A DNA stretch of 64,000 nt. Origin: Pedobacter psychrodurus (GTDB taxonomy: Bacteria > Bacteroidota > Bacteroidia > Sphingobacteriales > Sphingobacteriaceae). The stretch covers positions 27,195 to 91,194 of the forward strand of contig NZ_SJSO01000024.1 of the NCBI RefSeq assembly GCF_004331735.1, written 5' to 3'. The notes beneath the pieces were generated by a model. The model was not told where the DNA came from, did not search any database, and saw only the letters and a program-made list of their open reading frames with translations. Every line of letters starts with the position of its first letter. Positions within the stretch are counted from its first letter, which is position 1. Made by a program: the position numbers and the translations under genes. Of this stretch, positions 23,991-35,400 are shown one piece after another.

Positions 23991-25514
23991 TTAATTACCA
24001 CCATTAACCCAATAATCGTTTAACCGCATAAATGGATTGTTATTTAAAGCATTTCCGCTTATTGGCCAGGTCCACGCGCCACGACTAAATTTATCTGACG
24101 TGAGTACGTTGTACGACCATTGGCTGCTTAAAATTCTCTTGGTGCGCACCAAATCGAAATAATGGTGTCCTTCCCCTATTAATTCTCTAGATCTTTCGTA
24201 AAAAATAAAATCCTTTAATGTAGAGCCTCCGCCACCAGCATATTTCGATGCCTGTGCTCTATCTCTTATCATATTTACCAGCTTAATGGCTTCGGTATCT
24301 TCTCCTAAATTGGCAAGCGCTTCTGCCGCCAGTAAAATTTCGCCACCATACCTAAAAATCATAAACGTATTATCAGGGTTGGCATCTTCTTCACCTGTAG
24401 AGAAAGAATTCTGCGCAAATTTTAACATCATAAATTTCCCGTTATCGGCAAAAATATCTTCGTTAAACCAGGTCGTAATTCTCTTATCGCTACCATCCAG
24501 AAAAATTTTCTGCATATACTCACCTCTGAAATAGGCAAAACTTACACGGTGGGTATATTCTGGTCTTTTATATGGATAATGCAAAAACATATCGGCAACC
24601 GGCGCTGTATTGGTATTTTGATCGCCATAGTTTATACTGCGGTAAAATTCGAATAAGCTCTCGTCTGATCTTCCTTTAATTACAGTAGCCCATTCTGTAA
24701 TCGGCAATAATCTGTATGCGCCGCTGGCAATCATTTCGCGTCCCAAATCGGCAGTTTCCTGGTAGTACTTTTTCGAATTGTTCGCATCAAAACCTGCATT
24801 CCACATGTTCATTTCCATAATTAAGGCAATAATGCTTCCGCGGCTGGCCCTAACACCTTTTAAAGATGGATCGGTATAGGTCCAGGGAATTTGATTTTTA
24901 TAGGTTTTAAGATCAGCTATACATTTGTTTAATACTGAAACAAAGTTTTCGCGTGGCAAAGCTGTAGAATGGAAGGCATCGGTATAATACACTACATCGC
25001 CATATAACCTTACCATGATAAAATAGCTTAGCGAACGGATAAACGCAGCTTCGGCTTTATACTGATTTTTCTGTAAATCGGATAATCCGGGCACACCTTC
25101 GTCCAGCTTCGCAATTAAAATGTTGGCGCCTTGTATGGCACGATAATAATCGGTCCAATCGGTAATTCTGTTGAAGTTGTAAAAATCCCATGGACGACCG
25201 CCTGCCAATAAACCTAAGAGGTTGTTTTTACCCAAAATTTCAACAAACTCGCGGGCTGGGGCTAAATCAGACTGGCTTTCGTATAATACTTCGCCAGAGC
25301 GGTACTCGCCTGTTGCTCCTATAAAATGCGTTTCGTTAAACTTACCGAAAACAATACGCGATAAATCGTAAATATTTGCTTCTACATCTTCTTTAGATTG
25401 AAAGAAGTTATTTCCTGATAACTTATCTAAAGGTTGGATATCCAGAAACTTTTTACAAGCAGGCAATGAAAACGATGCTGCTAAAATCAAAGAATAAATG
25501 ATAAACTTTTTCAT
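23991..25514 (-). CDS. SusD/RagB-family lipoprotein (pair b)
   Basis: The 507-residue protein has lipobox LPAC-KK, the opening FLDIQPLDKLSGNNFFQSKEDVEANI typical of SusD, an N-terminal TPR-like region and a C-terminal domain with FYERSRELIGEGHHYFDLVRT and an ending WPISGNALNNNPFMRLNDYW. It should form the lid of the SusC transporter encoded 11 bp upstream. Ligand unknown; the operon lacks polysaccharide-degrading enzymes that would reveal it. Length and motifs are normal. Confidence 0.92.
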   Translation of the reverse strand: MKKFIIYSLILAASFSLPACKKFLDIQPLDKLSGNNFFQSKEDVEANIYDLSRIVFGKFNETHFIGATGEYRSGEVLYESQSDLAPAREFVEILGKNNLLGLLAGGRPWDFYNFNRITDWTDYYRAIQGANILIAKLDEGVPGLSDLQKNQYKAEAAFIRSLSYFIMVRLYGDVVYYTDAFHSTALPRENFVSVLNKCIADLKTYKNQIPWTYTDPSLKGVRASRGSIIALIMEMNMWNAGFDANNSKKYYQETADLGREMIASGAYRLLPITEWATVIKGRSDESLFEFYRSINYGDQNTNTAPVADMFLHYPYKRPEYTHRVSFAYFRGEYMQKIFLDGSDKRITTWFNEDIFADNGKFMMLKFAQNSFSTGEEDANPDNTFMIFRYGGEILLAAEALANLGEDTEAIKLVNMIRDRAQASKYAGGGGSTLKDFIFYERSRELIGEGHHYFDLVRTKRILSSQWSYNVLTSDKFSRGAWTWPISGNALNNNPFMRLNDYWVNGGN

Positions 25515-25525
25515 AATAATATCTA

Positions 25526-28500
25526 TTAATTGCCTGTATTAAGTTCTAACTGTACACCAAGGTTATAAGTACGCGGAACAGGATATCCTGTAGAAATATC
25601 GCGCCCCAATGTGGTTACGTTTTCAGGATTTGGCCCGGTGTACTTAGAGAAAGTAATTAAGTTATCTGTAGAGGCATATACTCTTAAACTGCTCATTCCG
25701 AAACGGGCGATAAACTTTTTATCGAACATGTAGGAAAGAGTTACATTACTTACTTTTAAATAGGTTCCGCTTTCTTGCCAAAGTGTTTGATCGGCCCTTA
25801 GTGGTTGAATCTGATCAAATCTTTTGTAATCATACGGATAAGGGTATTTTGCAACATCACCAGGTTTCGTCCAGATATTAAGGTCGTTTAATGGCACCAC
25901 CGATTGTAGTGAATAAGGATCGCGCATAATGGCTATTCTATCGGCCAGGGCATTATTCAAAATAGTTCTGTCGGCCGTATAAGTAGCATAAACATTTAAG
26001 CCCCATTTTTTATACCTGATGTTGGTAGAAAGACCGCCCGTAATTAAAGGCTGAGAATTACCCGTAACTTCATAATCGCGGCCATCTAAAATATAATCTC
26101 CGTTTACGTCTTTCATCATCGGATCACCGCCTAAGAAAAACTGTCCGTTAGATTGATACCTCTTACCCGTTACAGGGTCGGTTGGCACATCGGCATCGGT
26201 TTGATAAACGCCCTGGTTTATCCTTAAGTAGTTAGACAGTGTGTTTCTACCTACCCGGTAAACGTTGTGCTGCAGGTAACCAGAACCATCAAATTTAATG
26301 AACTGCCCATTATACTCTGCCGGAAGTTTTAACAGCACATCGCGGTTAAGTGCACCATTTACCGAAACAGAAACATCAAAATCCTTGCTCGCTATTGGTC
26401 TCACGGTAATCATGATCTCCGATCCATAATTGGCAATACCTAAATCGTTACTCGCCAGTTTATTAAATCCGGTAGTATTCGATAAAAGCCTATCGAATAA
26501 CAAATTATCAACCTTTTTAAAATAAGTATCGAAGTTTACCGAGATTTTATCGTTAAATAACCCCAAATCGAAACCTAAATTGTACTGGCTTGTTGTGGTT
26601 GGTTTTAAGTTAGGGTTTGGAATAATATTATAATCGATTCCAATGGTTGGGTTGTTGTTAAAGTTATTGTTCAGGTTATAAATACCATAAATACTTTGGA
26701 GATTACCTGTTGGTACAATATTTTGCCCCCAGGTTAACCTCAAGCTACCATACGATAACCATTTCATATCGGCCAGCCAGTTCTCTTTGTTAAAATTCCA
26801 TCTTAAACCAATGGAAGGGTTTTTAGAATATGGATTTTCCAATCCACTGGATGAGGTACCATCTAAACGGTAAGAAAATTCGGCTACATATTTTTTATCA
26901 TAATCGTACGATACTGAACCTGCGAACGATGCGATGGTTGCGTTTCTGTAGTTAGACAATACACCTCCACCACGCGAGTAATAGGCATCGTAACCTAATG
27001 GTCCCTGTAACTGATCGTTAGGTGTTCTTTCCTGGCGGGTAACACCAGCCTGGGCACCTTGTTTGTAAATTTCGTTAAAGGTATTTACGAAAAGACTGTG
27101 TTTTTCGCCAAAGGTTTTGGCGTAGGTAATCCCATTTCTATTGTACAACTGGAAATTTCTGCCTACATAATCGTATACTTTAGCAAACTGGCCATTTGCC
27201 GCCGCTGGCGTAAAGGTAGATTCGGTATCGGAAGTATAATCGTAACTTAAAGTAGAAGATACGGCCAAACCAGGAATAAACTCGTAACGTGCTTCTACGT
27301 TAGTTCTTAAGTTTCTGGAGTTGTTATCGTTTAATGTTTGTAATGCCGATAAAACCCCTCCCGATGCCTGATAGAAAGATGGTGGTGGCAATAAGGTAGA
27401 TACCTGACCGTTTGCAGCTACACCCGATTGTAATAAACCAACACCATTTCCTTTATTCTGCTTTCCTACCGAGCCGTTAATAAAACCAAAAAATCTAAAC
27501 TTATCGTTTGGCTTAAACTCCATATTCATGTTGAGGTTGTAACGGTTATAGCCTGTGTTTTTTATTACTCCTTTTTCGGTGTAATAACCTAGATTGGCTT
27601 TATAGTTAAACCTAGGATCGCCACCATCTAAAGCCAGGTTATGACTTTGGTTATAGGTATTTTGGAAAAATACATCCTGCCAATCGGTAGAGTTGTTCCA
27701 GTATGCGTTTAAACTATCGGCAAGGAATGAAGTATTAGAAATTCTCCTGATATCATCAACATTGGACGCATTTAAAATAATCTGCTGGATTTTTAATGAT
27801 CTTTCCGAATTACCGCCCAAAGTTTCGCGAAGTTTTGGTGGGGTTTTAACAAAGAAATTGGATACATATCTAATCCTTGGCACTTTAGAGTTACCTCTTT
27901 TGGTCGTGATAATAATTACCCCGTATGCCCCTCGCGAACCATACATGGAGGTTGCTTGCGCATCTTTTAAAATCTGGATGTTTTCGATATCTTCCTGAGG
28001 GATTAATGAAAGTGGACTCACACCCGGCCCTTGACTCTGAAAACCAAACTCCGCAGCTTTATCTGCATCTAACGGAACGCCATCAATTATATACAATGGT
28101 GAAGTTGGCTGTAAAAATGATTCGTTACCACTGCCCGAGATACTTAAACTTGATAATCCACGAACCTGCACCGAACCCCTAAAACCTGGCGCACCGGTAT
28201 TGTTCTGAATGTTTAATCCTGGCACTTTACCCTGTAAAAGTTGCTCTACGTTAGAAACCGGTATATCCTGAACCTCTTTTGCCTGAATTAAAACTGATGA
28301 TCCTGTAGTGGTTTGTTTAGACCTTTTCTGGTAAGCCACAATAACAATCTGATCCAGCTCTTTGCGGTCTTCAGAAATGGTTACAGTGATGTTATTTTGA
28401 TTGGTAATTTTTACACGCTGTGTATTGTAACCAATAAATTTGAATATTAAGGTAGAACCCTCGGGTACGTTAACTGAAAATTTTCCGCTGCCGTTGGTTT

Positions 28501-28675
28501 GGGTTAAACCTTTATTGGTGCTCTCTAAAATAATAGATACACCCGGAACACCTTGTTTTGTTTCTTTATCAACAACGGTACCATTCACAAGGTTAAATTT
28601 CTCCTGCGAAAAAGCACTGGTGCCAAGCATTATACACACCACAAGTAATGTATAAAAAAGTATATTTCTTTTCAT
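25526..28675 (-). CDS. SusC-type TonB-dependent transporter (pair b)
   Basis: The 1049-residue protein has a signal peptide ending TSAFSQ, a carboxypeptidase-regulatory-like domain (about 30-110; GTVVDKETKQGVPGVSIIL), a plug (about 120-240; VQVRGLSSLSI, IIDGVPLD, SMYGSRGAYGVIIITTKRG) and a long beta-barrel ending LGVQLELNTGN. It imports an unknown ligand with the SusD encoded just downstream. It is internal to the eleven-gene operon, 21 bp after the DUF5007 gene, so it depends on the promoter about 7 kb upstream unless an unseen internal promoter exists. It is only distantly similar to the other SusC of the operon, so the pair is not a recent duplication. Confidence 0.92.
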   Translation of the reverse strand: MKRNILFYTLLVVCIMLGTSAFSQEKFNLVNGTVVDKETKQGVPGVSIILESTNKGLTQTNGSGKFSVNVPEGSTLIFKFIGYNTQRVKITNQNNITVTISEDRKELDQIVIVAYQKRSKQTTTGSSVLIQAKEVQDIPVSNVEQLLQGKVPGLNIQNNTGAPGFRGSVQVRGLSSLSISGSGNESFLQPTSPLYIIDGVPLDADKAAEFGFQSQGPGVSPLSLIPQEDIENIQILKDAQATSMYGSRGAYGVIIITTKRGNSKVPRIRYVSNFFVKTPPKLRETLGGNSERSLKIQQIILNASNVDDIRRISNTSFLADSLNAYWNNSTDWQDVFFQNTYNQSHNLALDGGDPRFNYKANLGYYTEKGVIKNTGYNRYNLNMNMEFKPNDKFRFFGFINGSVGKQNKGNGVGLLQSGVAANGQVSTLLPPPSFYQASGGVLSALQTLNDNNSRNLRTNVEARYEFIPGLAVSSTLSYDYTSDTESTFTPAAANGQFAKVYDYVGRNFQLYNRNGITYAKTFGEKHSLFVNTFNEIYKQGAQAGVTRQERTPNDQLQGPLGYDAYYSRGGGVLSNYRNATIASFAGSVSYDYDKKYVAEFSYRLDGTSSSGLENPYSKNPSIGLRWNFNKENWLADMKWLSYGSLRLTWGQNIVPTGNLQSIYGIYNLNNNFNNNPTIGIDYNIIPNPNLKPTTTSQYNLGFDLGLFNDKISVNFDTYFKKVDNLLFDRLLSNTTGFNKLASNDLGIANYGSEIMITVRPIASKDFDVSVSVNGALNRDVLLKLPAEYNGQFIKFDGSGYLQHNVYRVGRNTLSNYLRINQGVYQTDADVPTDPVTGKRYQSNGQFFLGGDPMMKDVNGDYILDGRDYEVTGNSQPLITGGLSTNIRYKKWGLNVYATYTADRTILNNALADRIAIMRDPYSLQSVVPLNDLNIWTKPGDVAKYPYPYDYKRFDQIQPLRADQTLWQESGTYLKVSNVTLSYMFDKKFIARFGMSSLRVYASTDNLITFSKYTGPNPENVTTLGRDISTGYPVPRTYNLGVQLELNTGN

Positions 28676-28696
28676 AATATTAGCTTTAAATATTGC

Positions 28697-29785
28697 CTAT
28701 TCGCTGATAAATTTTGGATTATCTGTTTTGAAGTGAAATACAATTTCCCAATCTCCAGCCTGGTAAATGGCAAAATCGACCCCGAAGTTGGCAATGATAC
28801 GCCCACCACCAAAAGAGCCTCTGGAGTAACTCAACTGTGCCTTTGCTCTCGAGCCTCCTGGCGCGTAAAAGGTTGGAATTTCTACCAATGGAATTGGATA
28901 GGCTACATCGTACTGCACATACTTATCCGTTTTCTGCATGTTAAAACCATGTATCATTTTATCCCAAACGGTTTCGTTAAAAGACGATGGATTAATTTCA
29001 ACCCCATCTTTATTTAATACTTTAATGCGGAGCGAATGTCCATTCCCACCTGTAAACGGACGGATATATACCACTACATCTTTTTGATCGTTGTTACTGA
29101 TCAGATTTTTGTTGCTTGTAGCGCCAATTACATTGTTTAGGTATGGACGGATGTAATCTCTCAGATTTTTATCTAAAGGAAATTTAGGATCGGGAGCAGG
29201 CAAACCGGTGTAAGCATTAAAATCGTTAGAAGGTTCGTAAGGTCTTTCTCTAAAAGGTCTGATCTGTAAATCTCTGATCAAACGTTCTCCACCGGTATTT
29301 TTAATCTTCACATCAAAAAAGCGGGTATCCTGAGAGAAGTTTGTACTATCAATTGGTCTTGGTTTGATTAACTGGTTGGTAGATGAGCCCCAAAGTATAA
29401 ACTCTCCTGAAGAACGTACCTCAAACAAAGGGTGCACTTCTATCTTTCTTTTAGCCTCTATTTCTGCCAGGCTTTTTTCTAACCCGGTATATGGAGCAAT
29501 GAACACGTAAGTGGGTACTTTCTGAAAAATATCGGTAACCGGTTTACCATCGCCAAAGCGTGCATTTACAATTTCGAAGGTAATAGGCTGGGTAGAATTA
29601 TCGCCATTAAAACCTCCCATTAGGTTGGTTCTGCCAATAATCGGTTCAAATACTTTATTACTAAAGTTTACATTATTACTCAGGTAATCTTTTTCTTCAG
29701 GCAGATCGTATAGTTTTTTGCATCCGCTAAAAGCAATTAATGCAAACAAAACCACAACCATTTCTATTTTTACGATTGACTTCAT
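28697..29785 (-). CDS. DUF5007-like lipoprotein
   Basis: From the Met at 29785 the product has 362 residues with a clear lipoprotein signal (VVVLFALIAFSGC-KK). The frame is open to an ATG at 29821, which would add 12 residues (MMGHRKNKITKL) and leave only one base to the upstream stop; the inner start gives a better signal peptide. The body is all-beta in appearance with no catalytic motif, and I recognise it tentatively as DUF5007, a family found next to SusCD and fasciclin genes. It is presumably a surface accessory protein. It precedes the second susC by 21 bp. Confidence 0.75.
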   Translation of the reverse strand: MKSIVKIEMVVVLFALIAFSGCKKLYDLPEEKDYLSNNVNFSNKVFEPIIGRTNLMGGFNGDNSTQPITFEIVNARFGDGKPVTDIFQKVPTYVFIAPYTGLEKSLAEIEAKRKIEVHPLFEVRSSGEFILWGSSTNQLIKPRPIDSTNFSQDTRFFDVKIKNTGGERLIRDLQIRPFRERPYEPSNDFNAYTGLPAPDPKFPLDKNLRDYIRPYLNNVIGATSNKNLISNNDQKDVVVYIRPFTGGNGHSLRIKVLNKDGVEINPSSFNETVWDKMIHGFNMQKTDKYVQYDVAYPIPLVEIPTFYAPGGSRAKAQLSYSRGSFGGGRIIANFGVDFAIYQAGDWEIVFHFKTDNPKFISE

Positions 29786-29822
29786 AAGTTTCGTTATTTT
29801 ATTTTTTCTATGTCCCATCACC

Positions 29823-30932
29823 CTAGTTCGATTTGTTTATAGTCCATTCTGCAAGCTGGAAGGTACCACCACTTCTTAGCTCCGTAATATTTATGCGGTA
29901 GTATAGGTACGCAGTGGTATTGGTACATCTAAAAACTTTTTGCTGATACCTTTCTTCGAAAAAGAAATTAGTCACCCGGTGTAACTCGGTCCAGTTAACA
30001 CCATCCTGCGAGCCTTCATAAGTCCAGGCTTTTGGATCTCTTTCTACCGCATCGTTTGCCGAAATTAAAGTGTAAACCGACGATACTTCCGGCGTTTTAA
30101 GTTTAAACTGCATGGTTAAAAATCCTTGCAGATCGCATAAAAACTTAGTATGATCGTCCCCATCGATAACTTTTTTAGAGTTTTCTCCACTGGTTGGTCC
30201 ACCGCCATTTTCGCGGTTAGCAGAGAAAGTACCACCTACTGTAACCATTAAGTTTGGCGGAGGCGGAATAAAAGTTAAGCGGGTAACAAAACCATCGAAA
30301 CCGAAAATATGATCGGGACTAATTACATGCACAATACCATTTTTGGTTTTGATATTGTTTGATGCAGTTGTACTTGTAGACCAGTTTCTGATAAATTTGC
30401 TCTTTTTGGTATTGCTAAACTGAATCACTTCCGGACCGGCTCCCACCTCGCCCGAGGCAGAGCCTCTCACCGATTTGGCATGCATGGGATAAGCTACCTT
30501 AGCACTGGTTAAATTAAGTCCATCCTGCAGTTTTAAAGAATCAGAAGGTTTTACGCCCCTAATAATATAATAAGAAACCATGGTATCCAACTGGATTCCA
30601 TCAATATTCGATAGAAATAGCGGGTCTTTATCCGATTGCTTTCTTAAAGTATTTAAGTTCCTTAATGCCAGCTGAAAACTAGGGTTGGTTACCGCAAAAA
30701 GCGTTACATTACTATCGGTAAGGGTTTTCTTTAAGCCCATTCTATCAACCGCTACAATTAACGAGTCGTATACCCCTGGCTTGCTTTTTAAATATTCGTA
30801 TATGTTACCATTATATGGTACGGCGGTATCTTCTACATCGTAGTAACCCCCATTCTTTTTACAAGCCGAATAAATGATGGTGAATAACAAGAGTATTGTT
30901 AGCACACCAATATATTTTATAAAATTTTTCAT
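29823..30932 (-). CDS. Fasciclin plus F5/8C-domain lipoprotein
   Basis: The 369-residue lipoprotein (lipobox YSAC-KK) combines a fasciclin domain (about 42-215; YEYLKSKPGVYDSLIVAVDRMGLKKTL, VTLFAVTNPSFQLAL, NGIVHVISPDHIFGF) with a discoidin/F5-8C domain (about 225-367; VYTLISANDAVERDPKAWTYEGSQDGVNWTEL, YYRINI, FQLAEWTINKSN). The discoidin part is plainly related to that of the protein at 17501-18346. Both domains suggest surface binding of glycan or protein. It lies 11 bp after susD of pair a and is cotranscribed. No catalytic function is visible. Confidence 0.83.
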   Translation of the reverse strand: MKNFIKYIGVLTILLLFTIIYSACKKNGGYYDVEDTAVPYNGNIYEYLKSKPGVYDSLIVAVDRMGLKKTLTDSNVTLFAVTNPSFQLALRNLNTLRKQSDKDPLFLSNIDGIQLDTMVSYYIIRGVKPSDSLKLQDGLNLTSAKVAYPMHAKSVRGSASGEVGAGPEVIQFSNTKKSKFIRNWSTSTTASNNIKTKNGIVHVISPDHIFGFDGFVTRLTFIPPPPNLMVTVGGTFSANRENGGGPTSGENSKKVIDGDDHTKFLCDLQGFLTMQFKLKTPEVSSVYTLISANDAVERDPKAWTYEGSQDGVNWTELHRVTNFFFEERYQQKVFRCTNTTAYLYYRINITELRSGGTFQLAEWTINKSN

Positions 30933-30943
30933 ATCAATATTAT

Positions 30944-32458
30944 TTAGCGCCAGTAAGGGTTCTGAGTTAATAAACTGTTTTGAGAGATCAGCCTGCGCGA
31001 TATTGGCCAGTAGATCCCGCCCGAATTGATGAGGTTCATAAACTTGGCATCGTTCTGTTTAATTTTATTGTATCTAATTAAGTCGTACCACCTATGGCCT
31101 TCTCCCAATAGTTCGCGGTGTCTTTCTTCGAATATAATTTTGATAATATCATCTTTACTGAAATCGAATTTTATTTCAGTATCAACAGGTAAACGCCTGC
31201 TCATTACCTGCTTCAACTCATCAGTCGCTCCTTGCTGATCACCTAAAACGGATAGTGCTTCGGCCCTTAACAATACAATATCTTCTAACCGGGTAAAGAT
31301 TAAGGCACTGGTAAAATACCTGAAGTTTGGATCGGTACCGCCGCCCTGAATAACCTTTATTTTACTGAATATTGGATATTTACCATTTAAATTGATGAAA
31401 TACCTGTCGAATTTCGATTGGCCCAACGTATCAATTGAGAATCTTTCGTCTTTCGCCAGATTGAAATATTTTAAGATCGAATCTTTTGGCAGATAGATAT
31501 CAGGAACCGATTTGGTAATAACTGGCTCTGCAAGGGTCAATTCTTCAATATGCCCGGTTGATGAACCATCGATATGCCCATAATCTGAATTAAAACCAAA
31601 CATTTGTCGGGTATTTTTATTGTAGAAAAACCCGTTTGAGTTGCTTAAATCGGTAGTTGAGGTAAAACCACCACCGCTTCGGCCATAGTTATCTTCAACA
31701 AATTTGGTGTATTTGGCAACACTGGCATAATCTGCATTCCAGGCGGCAACGTGCGATAGTACTGCGTAAGCCGTAACTTTAGTAGCCAAAGCGCCTCCCC
31801 ATCTTCCTCCATTTTCATTATAATAATCGCCCGGCTGCTGAATATCGTTTCCACTATAAATAAATGGCAGATCGGCCGCGGCCCTTAACATTTCAGATTC
31901 CACCCAGGCTAAAACCTTAGCTTGTTTTTCTCTGGGTTTATTTTCGAAAGCTCCTTCGTTTGAAGAGATGATAAAAGGAATATCGCCCCAGATACGTACC
32001 ATGTAGAAATAAGCAAACGCCCTTAAAAACCTGGCTTGGGCAATATCTACCGTCATGTTATTATCCGAGTAGCGTTTATCCGTTGCTTTAACGTGTGCAA
32101 TATTTTCCAGAAAAACATTAGCACCATTAACAATGGCATAAAACCGGGTCCAATCAGAAAGCGATTCTACCACAGGATAAGATGCATTTAAATTGTTGCT
32201 GATAACCGCTTTTAAATCCTGTCTTTTCGGACTTGTAAATTCGCCTGGTCTTACATCGCCATAAATCCAGTGGCTGTTGTTGTCAGAAAGTGCAGCTCTG
32301 GTTAACGCATAAACCCCCAGAATTCCGGCGCGGGCATCCTCTACCGTATTCCACATATTTTTTTCGCCTACCACCCTACTCGAGTCGGTTTCTAATGCTT
32401 TATTACAGCTGGTTAAAGCCATTACAGCAAGCAGAAATGCGTATAATATATTTTTCAT
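30944..32458 (-). CDS. SusD/RagB-family lipoprotein (pair a)
   Basis: The Met at 32458 gives 504 residues with a lipoprotein signal (LAVMALTSC); the frame extends to 32491, but the added 11 residues precede the natural signal peptide and reach to within one base of the susC stop. SusD features include ARFLRAFAYFYMVRIWGDIPFI, FEERHRELLGEGHRWYDLIRY and the C-terminal WPISRRLISQNSLLTQNPYW. It should partner the SusC at 32493-35507. The ligand is unknown. Confidence 0.92.
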   Translation of the reverse strand: MKNILYAFLLAVMALTSCNKALETDSSRVVGEKNMWNTVEDARAGILGVYALTRAALSDNNSHWIYGDVRPGEFTSPKRQDLKAVISNNLNASYPVVESLSDWTRFYAIVNGANVFLENIAHVKATDKRYSDNNMTVDIAQARFLRAFAYFYMVRIWGDIPFIISSNEGAFENKPREKQAKVLAWVESEMLRAAADLPFIYSGNDIQQPGDYYNENGGRWGGALATKVTAYAVLSHVAAWNADYASVAKYTKFVEDNYGRSGGGFTSTTDLSNSNGFFYNKNTRQMFGFNSDYGHIDGSSTGHIEELTLAEPVITKSVPDIYLPKDSILKYFNLAKDERFSIDTLGQSKFDRYFINLNGKYPIFSKIKVIQGGGTDPNFRYFTSALIFTRLEDIVLLRAEALSVLGDQQGATDELKQVMSRRLPVDTEIKFDFSKDDIIKIIFEERHRELLGEGHRWYDLIRYNKIKQNDAKFMNLINSGGIYWPISRRLISQNSLLTQNPYWR

Positions 32459-32492
32459 CGTTATTGATGTATTTTTAGTAGCTATTTCCATA

Positions 32493-35400
32493 TTATAATT
32501 CCATTTTAACTCCTAAAGTGTATGTTCTTGGTATGGGTTGACCATAGCCGGTATCGATGCCGTCATAGCTTACCAATTCCGGATCTTGCCCAGTATATGG
32601 CGTGATGACAAATACATTGCTTACCGTACCGTAAACAAAGAATTTATTAATCTTTATATTTCTCTTTTTCAACAGGTTACCTAGCTCATAACCTACTGAT
32701 ACCGATCTTAATTTCAAGAATGAGGCATTTTCTAAGAAAAGATCCTGATCTAAACGGTAAGGAATAACGGTACTCCAAGGATTGTATAGCGGATATTTGC
32801 TATAATCGCCACGTTTTTCCCAAAAAGTAATTTCTTTCACCGAGCTTACATCGGTATTACCTTCGCGGTTAACAAAATCAAAACGGCTAGCCATTTCCTG
32901 GTTAATCAGCTTCCTGCCCAGATTGAAGTATAAATTGGTGCTCAGGCTCCAGTTGCCATAGGTAAAAGCGTTATCAAAACCACCCGAAAGCGTTGGCAAT
33001 GAGTGCCCTTTTAATACTTTGTCTTTTTCATCAATTACATTATCTCCATTTTGGTCTTTCCATCTCGGATCGCCGGCTTTTAATGCCTGTCCATTATACT
33101 TTAATGGCTGACCATTTACTTCCGGAACTTGTGCAGTAGAAGTATAGATGCCCTCATTTTCTAACAACCAATATTGATCTACCGGTTCTCCAACTCTTAA
33201 TAACCTGTTTCCGATTATAATTTCATTTAAGCCTCTTGGCAGTGCTTTTAAGGTGTTGCTATTGTGGTTAAAATTCAATGAAGAATTCCATGAGAATTTA
33301 TTTTTAGCCATTACCAATGCGTGGATGGATAAATCCACGCCTGTATTGCTCACATCCATGCCGCTTTCTATTGATTGTTTGTAACCATATTCTGCATACG
33401 ATGGAATACCGATCAACTGGTTTTGATCAGCCTTGGTGTAAAAATCGACTGAAACATGCAGGCGGTTTTTTAGCATGGCTACATCAGCCCCGATATTTAA
33501 CTGATCTGAATAGGCCCATGGCACGCCATAACCCACCCAGCCAAACGAATATGGCCTGGTAAGTACACCGAAGGCATTGTATCCCGGCACGGTTAAATTG
33601 CCTGTGTAACCAACTGAAGCGGTATATTGCGGCCCCTGGGCATAATTATCGTAGGTAAACGTTCTGCCTAAACGGCCAACGCTTGCCCTTAAAACTAAAT
33701 CATCAACCAATCTGGTATCCTTTAACCATTCGTTTTTAACATTCCATGCTGCAGCGATTACCGGAGAATAAAACCAGCGTTTGGTTGGTTGTGCGTTAGA
33801 TGATCCATCTAAACGTAATGTTCCGGATACGAAATACTTATCATTATACGAATAGTTTACTTTACCATAAAATGATAACAGGTTATCTGCTGTTTTATCT
33901 AAAAAGCGATAGGTAAGTTCTCTGGGAAATGCTTTTGGTACCAGGTAATTAGGATTATCACCCCCGTTTGGTAATTTTGGATCAGAATCCAATAAGTTAA
34001 TTTTAATATAATCATTGGCACCTTTATACGCATAAGCATAGTTGTACTTATAAATATCCCACATCATCGATTGGCCTAGCTCTACATGGAAATCATGTGC
34101 GGTATTAAGCTTGAAATCGTAAGATGCTTTATTATCAATCATTAACCGTTGGTTAAAGCCATAATAGTTTGAGGCATAGCTATTGCCCTGCAATAAGGTT
34201 CTGGCATAAAATATATCCCTGTAACCTTCATTATAATCTACATTAAAAGCCGATGATAATTTAACCTTGCCCAGTGTAGCCACTAATTTGGCATACCCCT
34301 GGATCAGGTTGGTTTTATTATCATCAAAACCTTTGCTGTATTCATTTAAATAACTGGCATAATAATCTTTATTGGGCGCAGGTGGCGCACTCAAATCAGG
34401 AAAGTAATTAATCTGTGCAAACCTATCTCTAAGTGTTCTGTTTCTATCACGGTTTAATCGGTTACCGTTAATCATGGCAGAAAAAAGCAACCATTTAACC
34501 GGACGCATGTTGATATTGAACATGGCGCTGTAACGGTCTAAACCCGTACCATCGGCAACACTCTGACTTTTTGCATTACCTAACGAAAATCTAAAATTCG
34601 CACGGTCTGACCCACCTGTCAGGCCAAAATTTATACCGTATATCAATGCGTTTTTATAATATAAATCGGTCCAGTTAGATTTACCACTGTATACATTATT
34701 AAGCGAATCGCTTAAATAAACAGGATATTCTTCATCATCAGAATACCTGCCATTGGTTGTATAAATATCATAGAACCTTTGTCTGAATTCATTTTCATAT
34801 TTACCATTAATGGTATTAACCGTTGGCTTTTGCACCATACCGATATATGAATTAAAGCTAATACTCCTCGAATTGCCCGAAGCCGCTTTTGAGGTTAACA
34901 CAATAACACCGTTTACTCCCCTGGGGCCATAAATGGATGATCCTGCCAAATCACTCAATACCTCTACAGATGCAATGTTATTGATATCGATTCCGGCAAG
35001 AAGGTTAGTTGCCGGACCAATTCTGTTAAAATCGTACTGTTGAATATCGAAGGCAAATGGATGCTCTCCGATTAAGGGAATTCCATCCAATACCACTAAT
35101 GGCTGTACGGCATATAAATCCTTTTTTGACAGTAGTGGCATAGCTGCACCCCTAATGATCATATTCTGGATAGAGCCAGGTTCGCCAGATGGTTCTTGTA
35201 CATATAAGCCCGCATAATTTCCTTTTAGGTTTTGCTGTAAGGAAATAGCAGGAAACAGAGAAAGATCTTTAACATCTTTCCGCACACCTCCAGACAATTT
35301 ATTGTAAATTGTTTTGAGTTTAATTTGTTCCAAGCTGTCTTTCCTTAAAGAGTCTTTTGGCGATACATACTTAATTTTAGTTGTATCCTGCAGAACAAAA